A DNA stretch of 64,000 bases from Virgibacillus sp. NKC19-16 (GTDB taxonomy: Bacteria; Bacillota; Bacilli; Bacillales; Amphibacillaceae), in assembly GCF_021560035.1 (NCBI RefSeq), contig NZ_CP074373.1, forward strand, positions 3,096,001-3,160,000, in the 5' to 3' direction. Made by a program: the position numbers and the translations under genes. Within the stretch, counting starts at the first letter, position 1. Each line of letters starts with the position of its first letter. The notes beneath the pieces are model-generated. The model saw only the letters and a list, made by a program, of their open reading frames with translations, ran no database searches and was not told the DNA's origin. Below, piece by piece: positions 9,021-18,226 of the stretch.

Positions 9021-9764
9021 TCAAACTACTCGCTTTAAATATCCTATTAACTTAATTCCTATAGAATTTATAATATAGTACTCATCAATATCCCCATTAT
9101 CTATGTCTACTTGTTCATTTTCCACATCCACATTTCCCACATCTATATTTGTCTCGAATGATCTATTAAATAGCTGATTGTTCACAGCCTTATCAACTGT
9201 TAAATATAGATTGTCTTTATTCAAGTTATTTTTCTTACAGTAACTATGTAATACACCTAATCCAAAATGTCTTTTATACCGTGGTTTTGATTCTAAAAAT
9301 CTATTGATTATAAGTAAATTATCAATGTCAAAATCGTAAAGAGATGTTAAAGCATTTACGCAAATTAACTTTTCATAACTTAATGTACCTTCTTTATCTA
9401 TACTGTTGACAACACTTCCTAGTACAGTACAGGCCTTGGTTGAATTAGAAAGCAAGAGTTTAGATAATGTATCAGAAATAAACTCTGCTTTTGATTCATC
9501 ATCAATATAATTTATAAGTTTTCGCACTTGTTTCTCAGTAGGTTGCTCATCCATAGAGAATCCCTTTAAAAAATTTTCAAACTTTTTATTGATTATTAAC
9601 TCATTAGTTTTTCTAATAAACGAAACAACTCTAGATGCATCTCCTGCTAATTGGCCAAACTCACTATCAAGAACGTCATCTTTAACATTCAGATACTTTT
9701 GTATATGATTCAATACATCGCCATAAGTATTGGAAGCCGCTTGTTGAATCTTGTTATCCTTCAC
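9021..9764 (-). CDS. hypothetical protein, about 247 residues
   Basis: Unrecognised soluble helical protein. The GTG at 9764 is preferred over the GTG at 9773 because the TAGGAGTG ribosome site needs the spacing. Visible features are a helical N-terminal half (FENFLKGFSMDEQPTEKQVR, YIDDESKAEFISDTLSKLLL) and an acidic, Asn/Val-rich linker (NIDVGNVDVENEQVDIDNG) before a short C-terminal hydrophobic helix (YYIINSIGIKLIGYLK). It stands alone in a relic-rich region of low GC content, as acquired genes often do. Function unknown. Confidence 0.7.
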   Translation of the reverse strand: MKDNKIQQAASNTYGDVLNHIQKYLNVKDDVLDSEFGQLAGDASRVVSFIRKTNELIINKKFENFLKGFSMDEQPTEKQVRKLINYIDDESKAEFISDTLSKLLLSNSTKACTVLGSVVNSIDKEGTLSYEKLICVNALTSLYDFDIDNLLIINRFLESKPRYKRHFGLGVLHSYCKKNNLNKDNLYLTVDKAVNNQLFNRSFETNIDVGNVDVENEQVDIDNGDIDEYYIINSIGIKLIGYLKRVV

Positions 9765-9856
9765 TTTTTTCACTCCTAATTTTGTTTAATTAATAAATCA
9801 GGTGTAACTTAGAAAAGATATTATTTTTAAAATTAAATACAACTCAACAACACTAG

Positions 9857-9972
9857 TACCAGCACTATCAATTATCGTATTCCTAACTTGTCCGCCTCTA
9901 CCGGGAGTAATAACTGATGTACTTCGTTTACTATGGCAAAGTGAAAAAATACGCTCCGATATCCACGTCCCA
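9857..9972 (-). pseudogene. vanZ fragment, duplicate of the gene at 14069-14521
   Basis: About 116 bases are closely similar to part of the intact VanZ gene around 14119-14255, including TAACTGATGTACTTCG and the stretch coding the VPGRSGQVRD-type motif. No start or full reading frame remains. It is a remnant of a duplicated epimerase-vanZ segment. Confidence 0.8.
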
Positions 9973-9984
9973 GCACAGGTTGCC

Positions 9985-10611
9985 TTACTCCTTATATACC
10001 GCCAAGATAAATTTATATATTAAAAAGACATTTCTTATAGATACTATAAAACTATGAAATATAATTCCTATCCATAGCGCATATAGGCTGAGAATAACTA
10101 ACCGCTTAATAACATTATAAATCCCTTGTAAGAATTCAATTTTAATTAAATCTTCTACAATTATGTTATAAAAGGACCCCATCACAATAATACCAATTTG
10201 TATAAAAACACAATAAATAAATGATGATATAAGTTGTTTTAATACTTTTTCCTTTTCTTTACCTCCTTTTAATTTGGAGAAAACATTTCTCAAAGTATCT
10301 TTATTAAAAACAGATATTAAAGAAACAGATGTTATATTAAATCCCACTAAAACAGCAATAACAGTAAAAAAGTCTGAATTTATTTCTTTAATATTCATTA
10401 ATATTTCCATATTGGTAGAATAAGACAAATAGGATATGCTCATACCTAATATAGCTAATAAGCTAGGGAGTATAAATTCAAAAAGGATTCTTTTTTTATT
10501 AAAACCTTCTGAGTATGACCTCCATATTAAAGCAAAATCAGACTGTTTGTTCCTGATGGGCTTTATCTTGGTTCCTCTCAGATACTTTCTTTTCGATTTC
10601 GGCTTTAACAT
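9985..10611 (-). CDS. membrane protein with four predicted helices, partner of the upstream gene
   Basis: Unrecognised protein of 208 residues. An arginine/lysine-rich N-terminus (KPKSKRKYLRGTKIKPIRNK) precedes four hydrophobic segments: FILPSLLAILGMSISYL, FFTVIAVLVGFNITSVSLI, SSFIYCVFIQIGIIVMGSF and LVILSLYALWIGIIFHSFIV. The ATG at 10611 is chosen because AGGTGAG sits 7 bases upstream. The gene begins 74 bases inside the preceding gene in another frame, so the two are tightly coupled. A soluble protein coupled to a small membrane protein is an arrangement seen in many anti-phage systems; that role here is only inference. Confidence 0.72.
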   Translation of the reverse strand: MLKPKSKRKYLRGTKIKPIRNKQSDFALIWRSYSEGFNKKRILFEFILPSLLAILGMSISYLSYSTNMEILMNIKEINSDFFTVIAVLVGFNITSVSLISVFNKDTLRNVFSKLKGGKEKEKVLKQLISSFIYCVFIQIGIIVMGSFYNIIVEDLIKIEFLQGIYNVIKRLVILSLYALWIGIIFHSFIVSIRNVFLIYKFILAVYKE

Positions 10612-11602
10612 TAACGTTCTCACCTACTGGAGTTATATTTGGTGTTCCACCTTTATCTGCAAGAGGGTTTTCATTTTTAATTATATCAATCATCCTATTA
10701 AAGATATCATCTATTGATGGTATTCCATTTGAATTGTGACTTACTTGAGCATAGAAATCCCTGGTTATCGTATCGGGGGTTATCTTTTTAGTTTTTCCAT
10801 TTTCAAGTACACCTTCTATTGCATAAGAATCATATTTCTGTTGCACTATAATAGATTCGAAGTACCTTTCAAACACTTTTACCATTGATCTTCCAGTTTT
10901 GTTTTTTATTTTTATTTCCATATCATAGTCTTCTATTTCATTATTTTGCAACTCAGCATCTAATGTCTCACTAACGTCTACATCACTTTTATCTGTAGTA
11001 TCATCCAAAGTAAGAACTGCACTTTTGACCTTTTGAAACTCCTGTAGTTTATCCATAAAATTAATAGGTGGCAATGTTTGTAGTCTATAACATGACCTTT
11101 TATGTATTATGAAAGGATGAGATTTATTTAGCTTATTAAATTCATCTATATATGGATATATTAAGTTTTTATGTAAATGAAGGAAAGTATGTAGTAACTT
11201 TCTTGAAAACACTTTGTTAAAATCCTCTTGTACTAGAAGTAGCCCTGTATTTCTATCTATCATGAAGTTAACATTATATTCTACTCCATGATAACTTTCT
11301 ATCGTCCCTACTTCTTCTTGAGAATGTACATCAATTTGTGTGCGTCGTACCCCATGTCTGGCTGTTATAAAATGTCCCTCAACAAAATTTGCATCATCAG
11401 ATTGCTGAAATTTCCCTAAATTGAGTGATACTGTTTCATTCGTATATTTTCTTTTTGATTTATCTAGTTTCATTATTGTTCTAAACAAAAGAATCATTAA
11501 TTCACTGTCAAATGTATGCTCATACTGCATGTCCCCTGAAAACTTTGGAGTTGTAAACTCATAAGCTTTTATGGTTGCAGTTTTTGTTTTTTGATTTGAC
11601 AA
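10538..11602 (-). CDS. hypothetical protein, 354 residues, coupled to a membrane protein
   Basis: Unrecognised soluble protein. It opens with a beta-rich N-terminal half (TATIKAYEFTTPKFSGDMQY, FVEGHFITARHGVRRTQID, VEYNVNFMIDRNTGLLLVQ), which suggests a ligand- or nucleic-acid-binding domain. A middle helical region follows, and the polar, charged C-terminus (VKAEIEKKVSERNQDKAHQ) overlaps the start of the membrane gene. A good ribosome site (AGGAGGGTG) precedes the ATG. The pair has lower GC than its surroundings and sits inside a duplicated and decayed segment of the polysaccharide locus, consistent with horizontal acquisition. The style recalls phage-defence sensors but no family is assigned. 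Confidence 0.72.
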   Translation of the reverse strand: MSNQKTKTATIKAYEFTTPKFSGDMQYEHTFDSELMILLFRTIMKLDKSKRKYTNETVSLNLGKFQQSDDANFVEGHFITARHGVRRTQIDVHSQEEVGTIESYHGVEYNVNFMIDRNTGLLLVQEDFNKVFSRKLLHTFLHLHKNLIYPYIDEFNKLNKSHPFIIHKRSCYRLQTLPPINFMDKLQEFQKVKSAVLTLDDTTDKSDVDVSETLDAELQNNEIEDYDMEIKIKNKTGRSMVKVFERYFESIIVQQKYDSYAIEGVLENGKTKKITPDTITRDFYAQVSHNSNGIPSIDDIFNRMIDIIKNENPLADKGGTPNITPVGENVNVKAEIEKKVSERNQDKAHQEQTV

Positions 11603-12124
11603 GATTACACCCTCCTAAATCAAAATCGTATTTTGTTAAAAAACCAGTTCTCTACTCTATCTATAACAAATTCTAATCTTTATAATTATATTTCACATGA
11701 TAGCGTTGTAACTTAGATACTAAAGTAAACAAATGTGTCTTATAACCTTGCTCGGTCATACTGACTCAAGCTTAATTCTTTTAATAACATTACCCCTTAA
11801 TCTTTAATAAAGTAATTGGCCATCATTCTGTCAACACCTCTACTAATGTTGAATCCCACCCACCTGTCCATAAGATGTGAACTATATTCTCTCTTGCATT
11901 TTTATCAGATCTTTCATCTAGCATACTGGTCCTCTAATCCACTTTATGGTGTTTATAGTCTATTTACCTATACGTTTTTTTAACTTGGCCCAGCGGTTGC
12001 CCCCAGAATTTAGAGGTGACAACATCGTTTTTAGAAAGTCAACTGAACTATTTTATGCCAGCCTTTTTATTAACCTGTTAAAAGAAGCAAGAGAACCATG
12101 ATAAGAGCTCTTACTTCCAAATAC
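11603..12124. other. gene-poor stretch with one PP-loop relic
   Basis: Apart from the small PP-loop gene remnant at 11823-11924, nothing recognisable is seen. Confidence 0.5.
11823..11924 (-). pseudogene. PP-loop ATP pyrophosphatase, N-terminal remnant
   Basis: An ATG at 11924 preceded by AGAGGA opens a 33-codon frame ending NIVHILWTGGWDSTLVEV and then a stop. The motif WTGGWDST is the ATP-pyrophosphate-binding loop (SGGxDS type) of the PP-loop superfamily, which includes QueC-like proteins found in polysaccharide and defence loci. The rest of the gene is missing. Confidence 0.6.
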
Positions 12125-12781
12125 CTAGTTTAACTCATAATACTCCCTATACCACTCCACAAACTTCTTCAATCCCTCATCAATGGTCGTAGTAGGTTTA
12201 AACCCAGTTACATCCGTCAATTCATCAATATCTGCGTACGTAGCTTGTACATCCCCTGGTTGCATTGGCAAAAATTCTTTCTTTGCTTCGATACCAAGGT
12301 GTTTCTCCAACGTTTGAATAAAGTCCATCAGCTTGACTGGTTGGTTGTTACCAATATTGTACAGTTTATACGGTGCATAGCTTGAGCTTGGAGCCGGGTT
12401 TTCTTTATCCCAGGATGCATTCACTTTGGGTGGATGGTCTAATAACCGAACAACACCATCAACGATATCATCTATATAGGTAAGGTCTCGCATCATTTCT
12501 CCGTTGTTAAACACCTTGATTGTGTTGCCTGCAACAATATTCTTTGTAAATGAATAATACGCCATATCAGGTCGACCATGCGGTCCATAAACCGTAAAGA
12601 ACCGCAGTCCCGTTGTTGGGATATCATATAAATGACTATATGTATGTGCCATTAATTCATTTGATTTCTTTGTTGTTGCATATAAACTGACCGGATGATT
12701 GACTTCATCAGAAGTTGAGAATGGCATTTTTACGTTTGCACCATATATCGAACTAGATGATACGTAAATTAAATACTTCAC
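12125..12781 (-). pseudogene. nucleotide-sugar epimerase lacking its NAD-binding N-terminus
   Basis: SDR-family epimerase of the UDP-glucuronate 4-epimerase type, of which only residues equivalent to about 115-340 remain. The catalytic YATTKKSNELMAHTYSHLY segment and GLRFFTVYGPHGRPDMA are intact, but the Rossmann GxxGxxG half is gone. The sequence upstream of VKYLIYVSSSSIYG is unrelated. It is a paralogue of the complete epimerase at 14681-15706, left over from a duplication. It cannot bind NAD and is presumably non-functional. Confidence 0.85.
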
Positions 12782-12851
12782 GCCATCTATCTGCCAGTAT
12801 GAAAATCTCTATATTCTTTGAAAAAAATCTATTCACTTTAAAACCTTTAAA

Positions 12852-13556
12852 TCAGTGGTTGGATTGCCTAGATTCTGAAACTATTTTATGAAATTCATCA
12901 AAAGCTTTAATTAAAGTCTCAACTTCCTTTTCATTTAAGTAATATATTTTTTCATTTATATTTTTCTTGAGTAGAGGCTCTACATGCTTATTGAAATGAT
13001 TTTTAATACACAAAATGCGTTTAAATTGCCCTGGTCTTAAAACTTCTATATCAACTAATTTTATTTCTTCTAAAATATCTATAATTCTATTGATCGAACG
13101 GCAGATTGCATTTCTATGCGGCCAAACCTGCATTTCAAGTTCATCTCGTTGATCAGGTGATGGTATATTACCTATAAACTGCCCCTCTTCATTTGTATAA
13201 TCTGCAAAGGGATCTCCAATTTCATCTAGACTTTCTATTGCATTTTTAAGGATACTTAGACATTCATTAATTTCCTCACTGTAGAGGTGAAGTATTGTGA
13301 CCTTTTTATCTATCGACTCACTTATCTCTTTTTTTCTCCTTCTGCTTTCACTACGATTAATGAAGATAGCTACAATTCCTGTAATTAATGCCCCAAATAG
13401 TGCACCCGTAAAAGTTGAAATGGGCCCCCAAGCTTTTGAATTAAGACTAAATGGAGTCCAATAAACTATTATACCTACAATTAACACCAGAAGAAGGATT
13501 AGTGAAATCCAATTAATTGTGTATAACGTACCTTTATCTATTTTTCTTATTTTCAA
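12852..13556 (-). CDS. two-helix membrane protein with a cytosolic helical domain
   Basis: Unrecognised protein of 234 residues starting at a TTG behind GGAAGGAAG. Two N-terminal membrane helices (INWISLILLLVLIVGIIVYW and WGPISTFTGALFGALITGIV) are followed by a basic stop-transfer patch (RSESRRRKKE) and a long helical, charged cytosolic part. This layout is common in small membrane-associated accessory proteins of unknown function. It lies between the two copies of the epimerase-vanZ segment and is probably a cargo gene. Confidence 0.65.
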   Translation of the reverse strand: MKIRKIDKGTLYTINWISLILLLVLIVGIIVYWTPFSLNSKAWGPISTFTGALFGALITGIVAIFINRSESRRRKKEISESIDKKVTILHLYSEEINECLSILKNAIESLDEIGDPFADYTNEEGQFIGNIPSPDQRDELEMQVWPHRNAICRSINRIIDILEEIKLVDIEVLRPGQFKRILCIKNHFNKHVEPLLKKNINEKIYYLNEKEVETLIKAFDEFHKIVSESRQSNH

Positions 13557-14068
13557 AACTTCCTTCCCTCATTTCACTTACCCTGTTTATTATGACCGGT
13601 TACATTCTGACCCTTGCCATGATCCGTCTGCAGCTGGCGCAGTTGCCACTAAAATAAATATAAATCCAGTATCTGGGACAGACTTTGTTGATGCAACTAC
13701 TGTTTTAGGACGTCTTTGACAATATCATCAAGTGAATTTTTTATTGCTCTTGTTATGAGCAAAATTTTTATTACAATGTAAAATATATTGTAATTGTTCA
13801 ACGAAATAATATGTGTGATCATCACCACAGTTACCGATTGCAAAAGGGACACTTTATGGTAATAGGGGGATTGTGTTATCCAGAAATATTCATCCAAAGA
13901 TTTGATTTTATTAGCCAGTTCTCAATGATCATCTGGCGGCTTCCTGTTGGTTCATCATTCTATGTTTTCTTCGGCTACTCACTCTATGATAGCATAGTCT
14001 TTCAGGTCCCTTTGTTCGCAAGAAAAAATATCCAAATACCAAATTCTATGTCCAATCCTATGGATTGG
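13557..14068. other. non-coding, probably decayed sequence
   Basis: No supported gene. A short plus-strand frame near 13600-13719 reads like an internal protein fragment (GAVATKININPVSGTDFVDA), but no start or family was recognised. Confidence 0.4.
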
Positions 14069-14521
14069 TTAATTTATATGTTTAACCACACTACCAACAA
14101 TCAAATACAACCCCACCCCAACAATCGCCCCAGCACCATCAATGACCACATCCCTAACTTGTCCGCTTCTACCGGGAACAAATAACTGATGTACTTCGTC
14201 TACTATGGCGAAGAGGACACAAATCCCTAGCGCCAAAACAATGCTCCGGTATCCACGTACCCCACTTCTCCTTAAAGCATATATCACAATTATTCCAAGT
14301 ATTAAATAGGCAAAGAAGTGGGCACTCTTTCTTAACATGATGTTGAAACTGTATCTGTCTATATTAAAATTAGGCATAATCGTCTCGATAGTTAGTACGA
14401 TATTATCCGTTATTCCTTCACTAAGTACATTTGACTTGATCGATGGTTGGTTGGATAGGGAGAAGAGTAATACCATCATAAGTATTACTGCTGTCCAGGA
14501 AATCATTTTTCTTATGCTCAT
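14069..14521 (-). CDS. VanZ family membrane protein
   Basis: Small membrane protein of 150 residues with four hydrophobic segments and the VanZ signature: RKSAHFFAYLILG, then DEVHQLFVPGRSGQVRDVVID. VanZ-like proteins often close exopolysaccharide or teichoic acid loci, and their biochemical role is unresolved. It follows the epimerase at 160 bases. A fragment of a second copy is found at 9857-9972. Confidence 0.9.
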   Translation of the reverse strand: MSIRKMISWTAVILMMVLLFSLSNQPSIKSNVLSEGITDNIVLTIETIMPNFNIDRYSFNIMLRKSAHFFAYLILGIIVIYALRRSGVRGYRSIVLALGICVLFAIVDEVHQLFVPGRSGQVRDVVIDGAGAIVGVGLYLIVGSVVKHIN

Positions 14522-14680
14522 GCAAATGGGCTCCCTTTGCTATTAAAAGTTTAGACGATTCTATTGGGTTTTATATAACCAACAATCATCCTACTTCGCA
14601 TTAATGCCTATATTAAAAATCAATGTAGTCTATCAACCTTTAGGTGAATTATCATTAATTACAGTGACTTTAGTCAATTG

Positions 14681-15706
14681 TTAGTCTATCTCATAATACT
14701 CCACATACCAATCGGCAAATTGCTGGAGTCCTCCCTCAATCGATGTCTCCGGCTTAAACCCTACAGCCTCCTGCAACAGTTCAGTCGATGCATATGTTGC
14801 TGGCACATCTCCTGGCTTAATAGATTCAAACTCCTTCTCAAATTCCACATCTCTTCCTAAAGCATTACTCAAAGCTTTTTCCAACGCATTAATAAACACC
14901 ATTAATTTCTCTGGGCTATTATTTCCGATGTTATATACCTTATGTTGCACTTCACCTACAGGAGGAGTATTTAATAAACGTTCAATTCCTTCTACAATGT
15001 CATCGATATAAGTAAAATCCCGATAAAGATCATTCTCGAAATCTCCGTTATTAAATATGTTAATTGGTTCATCATTAAAATATTTATTTGCAAATCCAAA
15101 ATATGCCATATCCGGTCTTCCCATTGGGCCGTAGACCGTAAAGAAACGAAGTCCTGTAGCTGGAATATTATACAGATGGCTATACGTATGAGCCATTAAT
15201 TCATTTGACTTTTTAGTGGATGCATACAGTGAAACTGGATTGTCCACGAAATCAGACTCTTCAAATGGGACTTTTTTATTTGCACCATAAACAGAACTTG
15301 ACGAAGCGTATACAAGGTGATCTACAGGGTTATGCCTGCATGCTTCAAGGATATTGTAAAATCCAATAATGTTGCTTTGAATATATACATCTGGATTCTC
15401 TATGGAATACCGAACTCCTGCTTGTGCTGCTAGATTTATTACAATATTGGGCTTGTACTCCTCAAAAAGGCTTGTAACCATTTCCTTATCCGAAATATCA
15501 CCTTTCACAAACTTGAACTTCTCATAAGGTTCAAGTTGCTCCAAACGAGTTTGTTTAAGATTTACATCATAATAATTATTAATGTTATCAATGCCTATGA
15601 CTTTGCATCCCTGTTCTAATAGTGTCTTAGATAAATAGTAACCAATAAAACCTGCTGCTCCAGTTACTAGGTAGGTTTTGTTTGTATTTATTGTGTTCTG
15701 AACCAT
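14681..15706 (-). CDS. UDP-glucuronate 4-epimerase-like SDR enzyme
   Basis: Extended short-chain dehydrogenase of 341 residues converting UDP-glucuronate to UDP-galacturonate, or a closely related sugar epimerisation. The Rossmann loop is TGAAGFIG (residues 16-23), followed by the DIxD-like region, SSSSVYGANKKVPF and the catalytic YASTKK with Ser upstream. GLRFFTVYGPMGRPDMA is typical of the LpsL/CapI group. Its substrate can be supplied by Ugd in the same locus, which makes the assignment coherent. It starts 11 bases after the pyruvyl transferase gene. Confidence 0.88.
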   Translation of the reverse strand: MVQNTINTNKTYLVTGAAGFIGYYLSKTLLEQGCKVIGIDNINNYYDVNLKQTRLEQLEPYEKFKFVKGDISDKEMVTSLFEEYKPNIVINLAAQAGVRYSIENPDVYIQSNIIGFYNILEACRHNPVDHLVYASSSSVYGANKKVPFEESDFVDNPVSLYASTKKSNELMAHTYSHLYNIPATGLRFFTVYGPMGRPDMAYFGFANKYFNDEPINIFNNGDFENDLYRDFTYIDDIVEGIERLLNTPPVGEVQHKVYNIGNNSPEKLMVFINALEKALSNALGRDVEFEKEFESIKPGDVPATYASTELLQEAVGFKPETSIEGGLQQFADWYVEYYEID

Positions 15707-15717
15707 ATTCTTATCTC

Positions 15718-16809
15718 CTATGCATTTGAATTTAACAGATACTCATCAAGTTTTTTGAAATGGTTTTCAGCATCTTTTGCCTGATCTGATATGTTAACAT
15801 AATTTGTGTTCATACTTTCATAAACATCAGCAGGTCTTAAATTATTTATTTCTTTTAAATCTATATATGAACCCTTGTAAGATAAGTCTTTCATAACATG
15901 ATTCATCTTTTTACTATACGCAATTGGAAAGACCGGCTTGTTATAGACCCAACCTAATATCATTGCATGAAATCTTGTGGCTATCACAAATGATGAAGAC
16001 CCAATAACATCTAAAGCTTCTTCTAGGTTAAATCTATAAAAATACTTATTCACATTATTCTTAGTGTCATCAGGAATCAGCTGTAATATTTCCTCTACTG
16101 CTTCTTGGTCACCTTCTTTTTCACAAAAGGACATTAATGTCACTTGATATCCTTTTTCCACAAAGTATACTGCTATATCTTTAATCCGTTGATAATAAAT
16201 TTCATCATAACCAGAAAGTTCTTTTCTAAATGAAGGTTTTATGATAGAGATAATAATCTTTTTTTCCACTTTAACCGGTTGTAGTTTATTTAGTTGGAAA
16301 ACAATATCATCTGCCAATCGAATATTACTTAAGTCCTTAAAAAGTTCATAGGAATAACTATCACGAAAACAGACGTCAGTATACTGCTTAAATAATTCAT
16401 AGTGGTCTTTATAATACTCTTGATCATGAAATGGACCGAAATTTGCTCCCAAAACGTAATAAGGTTTATTAGCAAAATTTTGTTTGTCTCGTGGTATTCC
16501 ATTCCAAGGGCCTTTTTGTATAAAAATAGAACCACCAATATGAACAATGGCATCAGACTTACGAGCAATTAATTTTCGGAGAGAAAAATTCACTTTTAAT
16601 ATTCTCATCCCAAAATTAAATAATCTAATAAAGAAATTATCACTTGGACAGACAGAAACATTTTCCAACCTTTCTAAACTGTATTTATATTCATTAGGTG
16701 CATACAGAATAAAATTGGTTTCTGGATATCTTTCACATAATATTTTAATAAATAAGTCATCACCTAAATTAAAATTTGTATAAGCATATATCATTACTCT
16801 TTTCCGCAT
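15718..16809 (-). CDS. polysaccharide pyruvyl transferase family protein
   Basis: Cytosolic enzyme of 363 residues predicted to add pyruvate ketals from phosphoenolpyruvate to exopolysaccharide sugars, as CsaB and EpsO-type proteins do. The N-terminus YTNFNLGDDLFIKIL, the HIGGSIFIQKGPW loop and the C-terminal RFHAMILGW (Arg and His of the active site) fit the family. The ATG at 16809 is chosen over one 13 codons upstream because AAAGGTGA sits 5 bases before it. Pyruvylation adds negative charge to the polymer. Confidence 0.87.
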   Translation of the reverse strand: MRKRVMIYAYTNFNLGDDLFIKILCERYPETNFILYAPNEYKYSLERLENVSVCPSDNFFIRLFNFGMRILKVNFSLRKLIARKSDAIVHIGGSIFIQKGPWNGIPRDKQNFANKPYYVLGANFGPFHDQEYYKDHYELFKQYTDVCFRDSYSYELFKDLSNIRLADDIVFQLNKLQPVKVEKKIIISIIKPSFRKELSGYDEIYYQRIKDIAVYFVEKGYQVTLMSFCEKEGDQEAVEEILQLIPDDTKNNVNKYFYRFNLEEALDVIGSSSFVIATRFHAMILGWVYNKPVFPIAYSKKMNHVMKDLSYKGSYIDLKEINNLRPADVYESMNTNYVNISDQAKDAENHFKKLDEYLLNSNA

Positions 16810-16887
16810 TGAATCACCTTTACCAAAATAATAATTTATATATTGCATTTTATACTTTCATATGTTTAGTATACTATCTAGCTACTA

Positions 16888-18177
16888 TCATTCTATCTTA
16901 GCAAATCTTTTACCTATATATAATGTTATTATAAATAGAAAAATGTTTAATATTACACTTGATATCCCAAATAGTGCTATTGCCATAATGTCACTTTTAA
17001 AGACGTAGAAACCTACAACAAGAGCTAAACCGCGAGTCGCAACAAGTATGATAGTATATATCAAGTGTAATCGTTGTGCATTCAAAACAGGCATTGACCT
17101 AACACTAGGTTTGTTCATAAACACTGCAAAAGATGTAAGTGAAATCCACCTTGCATATTCACCTGCCACATCCCAGCCAGAACCAAATACGAATTCAAAC
17201 AGCCACGGGCCAAAAATAATTACAATTCCAAAAGGAATAATTCCTATAGCCCCAAGCGATAAGGTAGCTTTTACTATCAAATCACTTATATTTTCTCCAT
17301 TGTTGGCCGCTTTAGATATACGAGGGTAAAACACATCTCCTATTGACTGTCCAATAAGCCTTGAAGGTAATCCTAATACTGTCCTTCCTATACTATAATA
17401 ACCAGCTGATGCCGGGCCAAAAAAAGTCGTTAATAGAAGGATGGGTAGACTTTCTGAAAAAGCTCCCAAAAAGGTCTGTGGAGCTCTATATATTGGAAAG
17501 TCCTTATATTTTTTAGCGAGCTCTTTTACAGAATAGTTCTCTTCCTGTGGCTTTGTTTCACCCTTATAACTAGACTTTCTTACAAACATTATCATTATAA
17601 ACGCCTTTATTGCATTGCCAGCGGCTTGTAGAACAACTAAAACTGAAGCAACTGGATAAATAAAACCTATACCTGCTTTACTTCCATTTGTAATAACCGA
17701 CTGCATAAAGTTTGCTTTCGCGTTTATTGAAAATTGATTTGTCCGAATAAGCCATTGTTCAGTTACCTGCATGACTCCAGCAAATATAATAACCAATGGT
17801 ATTAAGTATAAGAAAGGAGCAATCTCTTCTATCTGAAAAACATTCACAATAGTATTATTAAAAAATAATAGAATTAAAGTTGTAATAGTTGCTATAGTCA
17901 AGGTAATATATAAAGATAATTTTATTAAACTCTTGGCATTTTTATCACTCTTTGGTAAGACTATAGCTATAGGGTATGTCAAAGCCGCAACTGGAATGAT
18001 GATCTGTGTCAAGGCAGTAAAAGTCCCCATCACACCAAATGCTTCAGGGCCATACAGCCTAGTTATGATAGGAGATAGAGCCACCGTTACAGCCTGAGCT
18101 CCAGCTGTTCCCGTAGCCATGATAAATACATCTCTTACAAATTTTGATTTCATTAGTTTTTTGATTATATTTCCCAT
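16888..18177 (-). CDS. wzx: Wzx-type oligosaccharide flippase
   Basis: Integral membrane transporter of 429 residues in the MOP/PST superfamily that flips lipid-linked repeat units across the membrane. About twelve hydrophobic segments are visible. The N-terminal FIMATGTAGAQAVTVALSPI followed by RLYGPEAFGVMGTFTAL is diagnostic of the Wzx family. It lies between a family 2 glycosyltransferase and the pyruvyl transferase, and works with the EpsG-like polymerase at 20594-21685 and the Wzz/Wze regulators. Confidence 0.93.
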   Translation of the reverse strand: MGNIIKKLMKSKFVRDVFIMATGTAGAQAVTVALSPIITRLYGPEAFGVMGTFTALTQIIIPVAALTYPIAIVLPKSDKNAKSLIKLSLYITLTIATITTLILLFFNNTIVNVFQIEEIAPFLYLIPLVIIFAGVMQVTEQWLIRTNQFSINAKANFMQSVITNGSKAGIGFIYPVASVLVVLQAAGNAIKAFIMIMFVRKSSYKGETKPQEENYSVKELAKKYKDFPIYRAPQTFLGAFSESLPILLLTTFFGPASAGYYSIGRTVLGLPSRLIGQSIGDVFYPRISKAANNGENISDLIVKATLSLGAIGIIPFGIVIIFGPWLFEFVFGSGWDVAGEYARWISLTSFAVFMNKPSVRSMPVLNAQRLHLIYTIILVATRGLALVVGFYVFKSDIMAIALFGISSVILNIFLFIITLYIGKRFAKIE

Positions 18178-18226
18178 ATACTATCCCCGAGTTCATAAGT
18201 GTTTTCGTTATTAATAACATGCTTTA

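Noticed and set aside
10436-10717. Plus-strand frame over the overlapping gene pair
   Set aside because: It lacks a ribosome site and lies antisense to two frames that both have good starts.
13519-13719. Plus-strand 66-residue frame
   Set aside because: The start overlaps the 5' end of a supported minus-strand gene and no family or ribosome site is seen.
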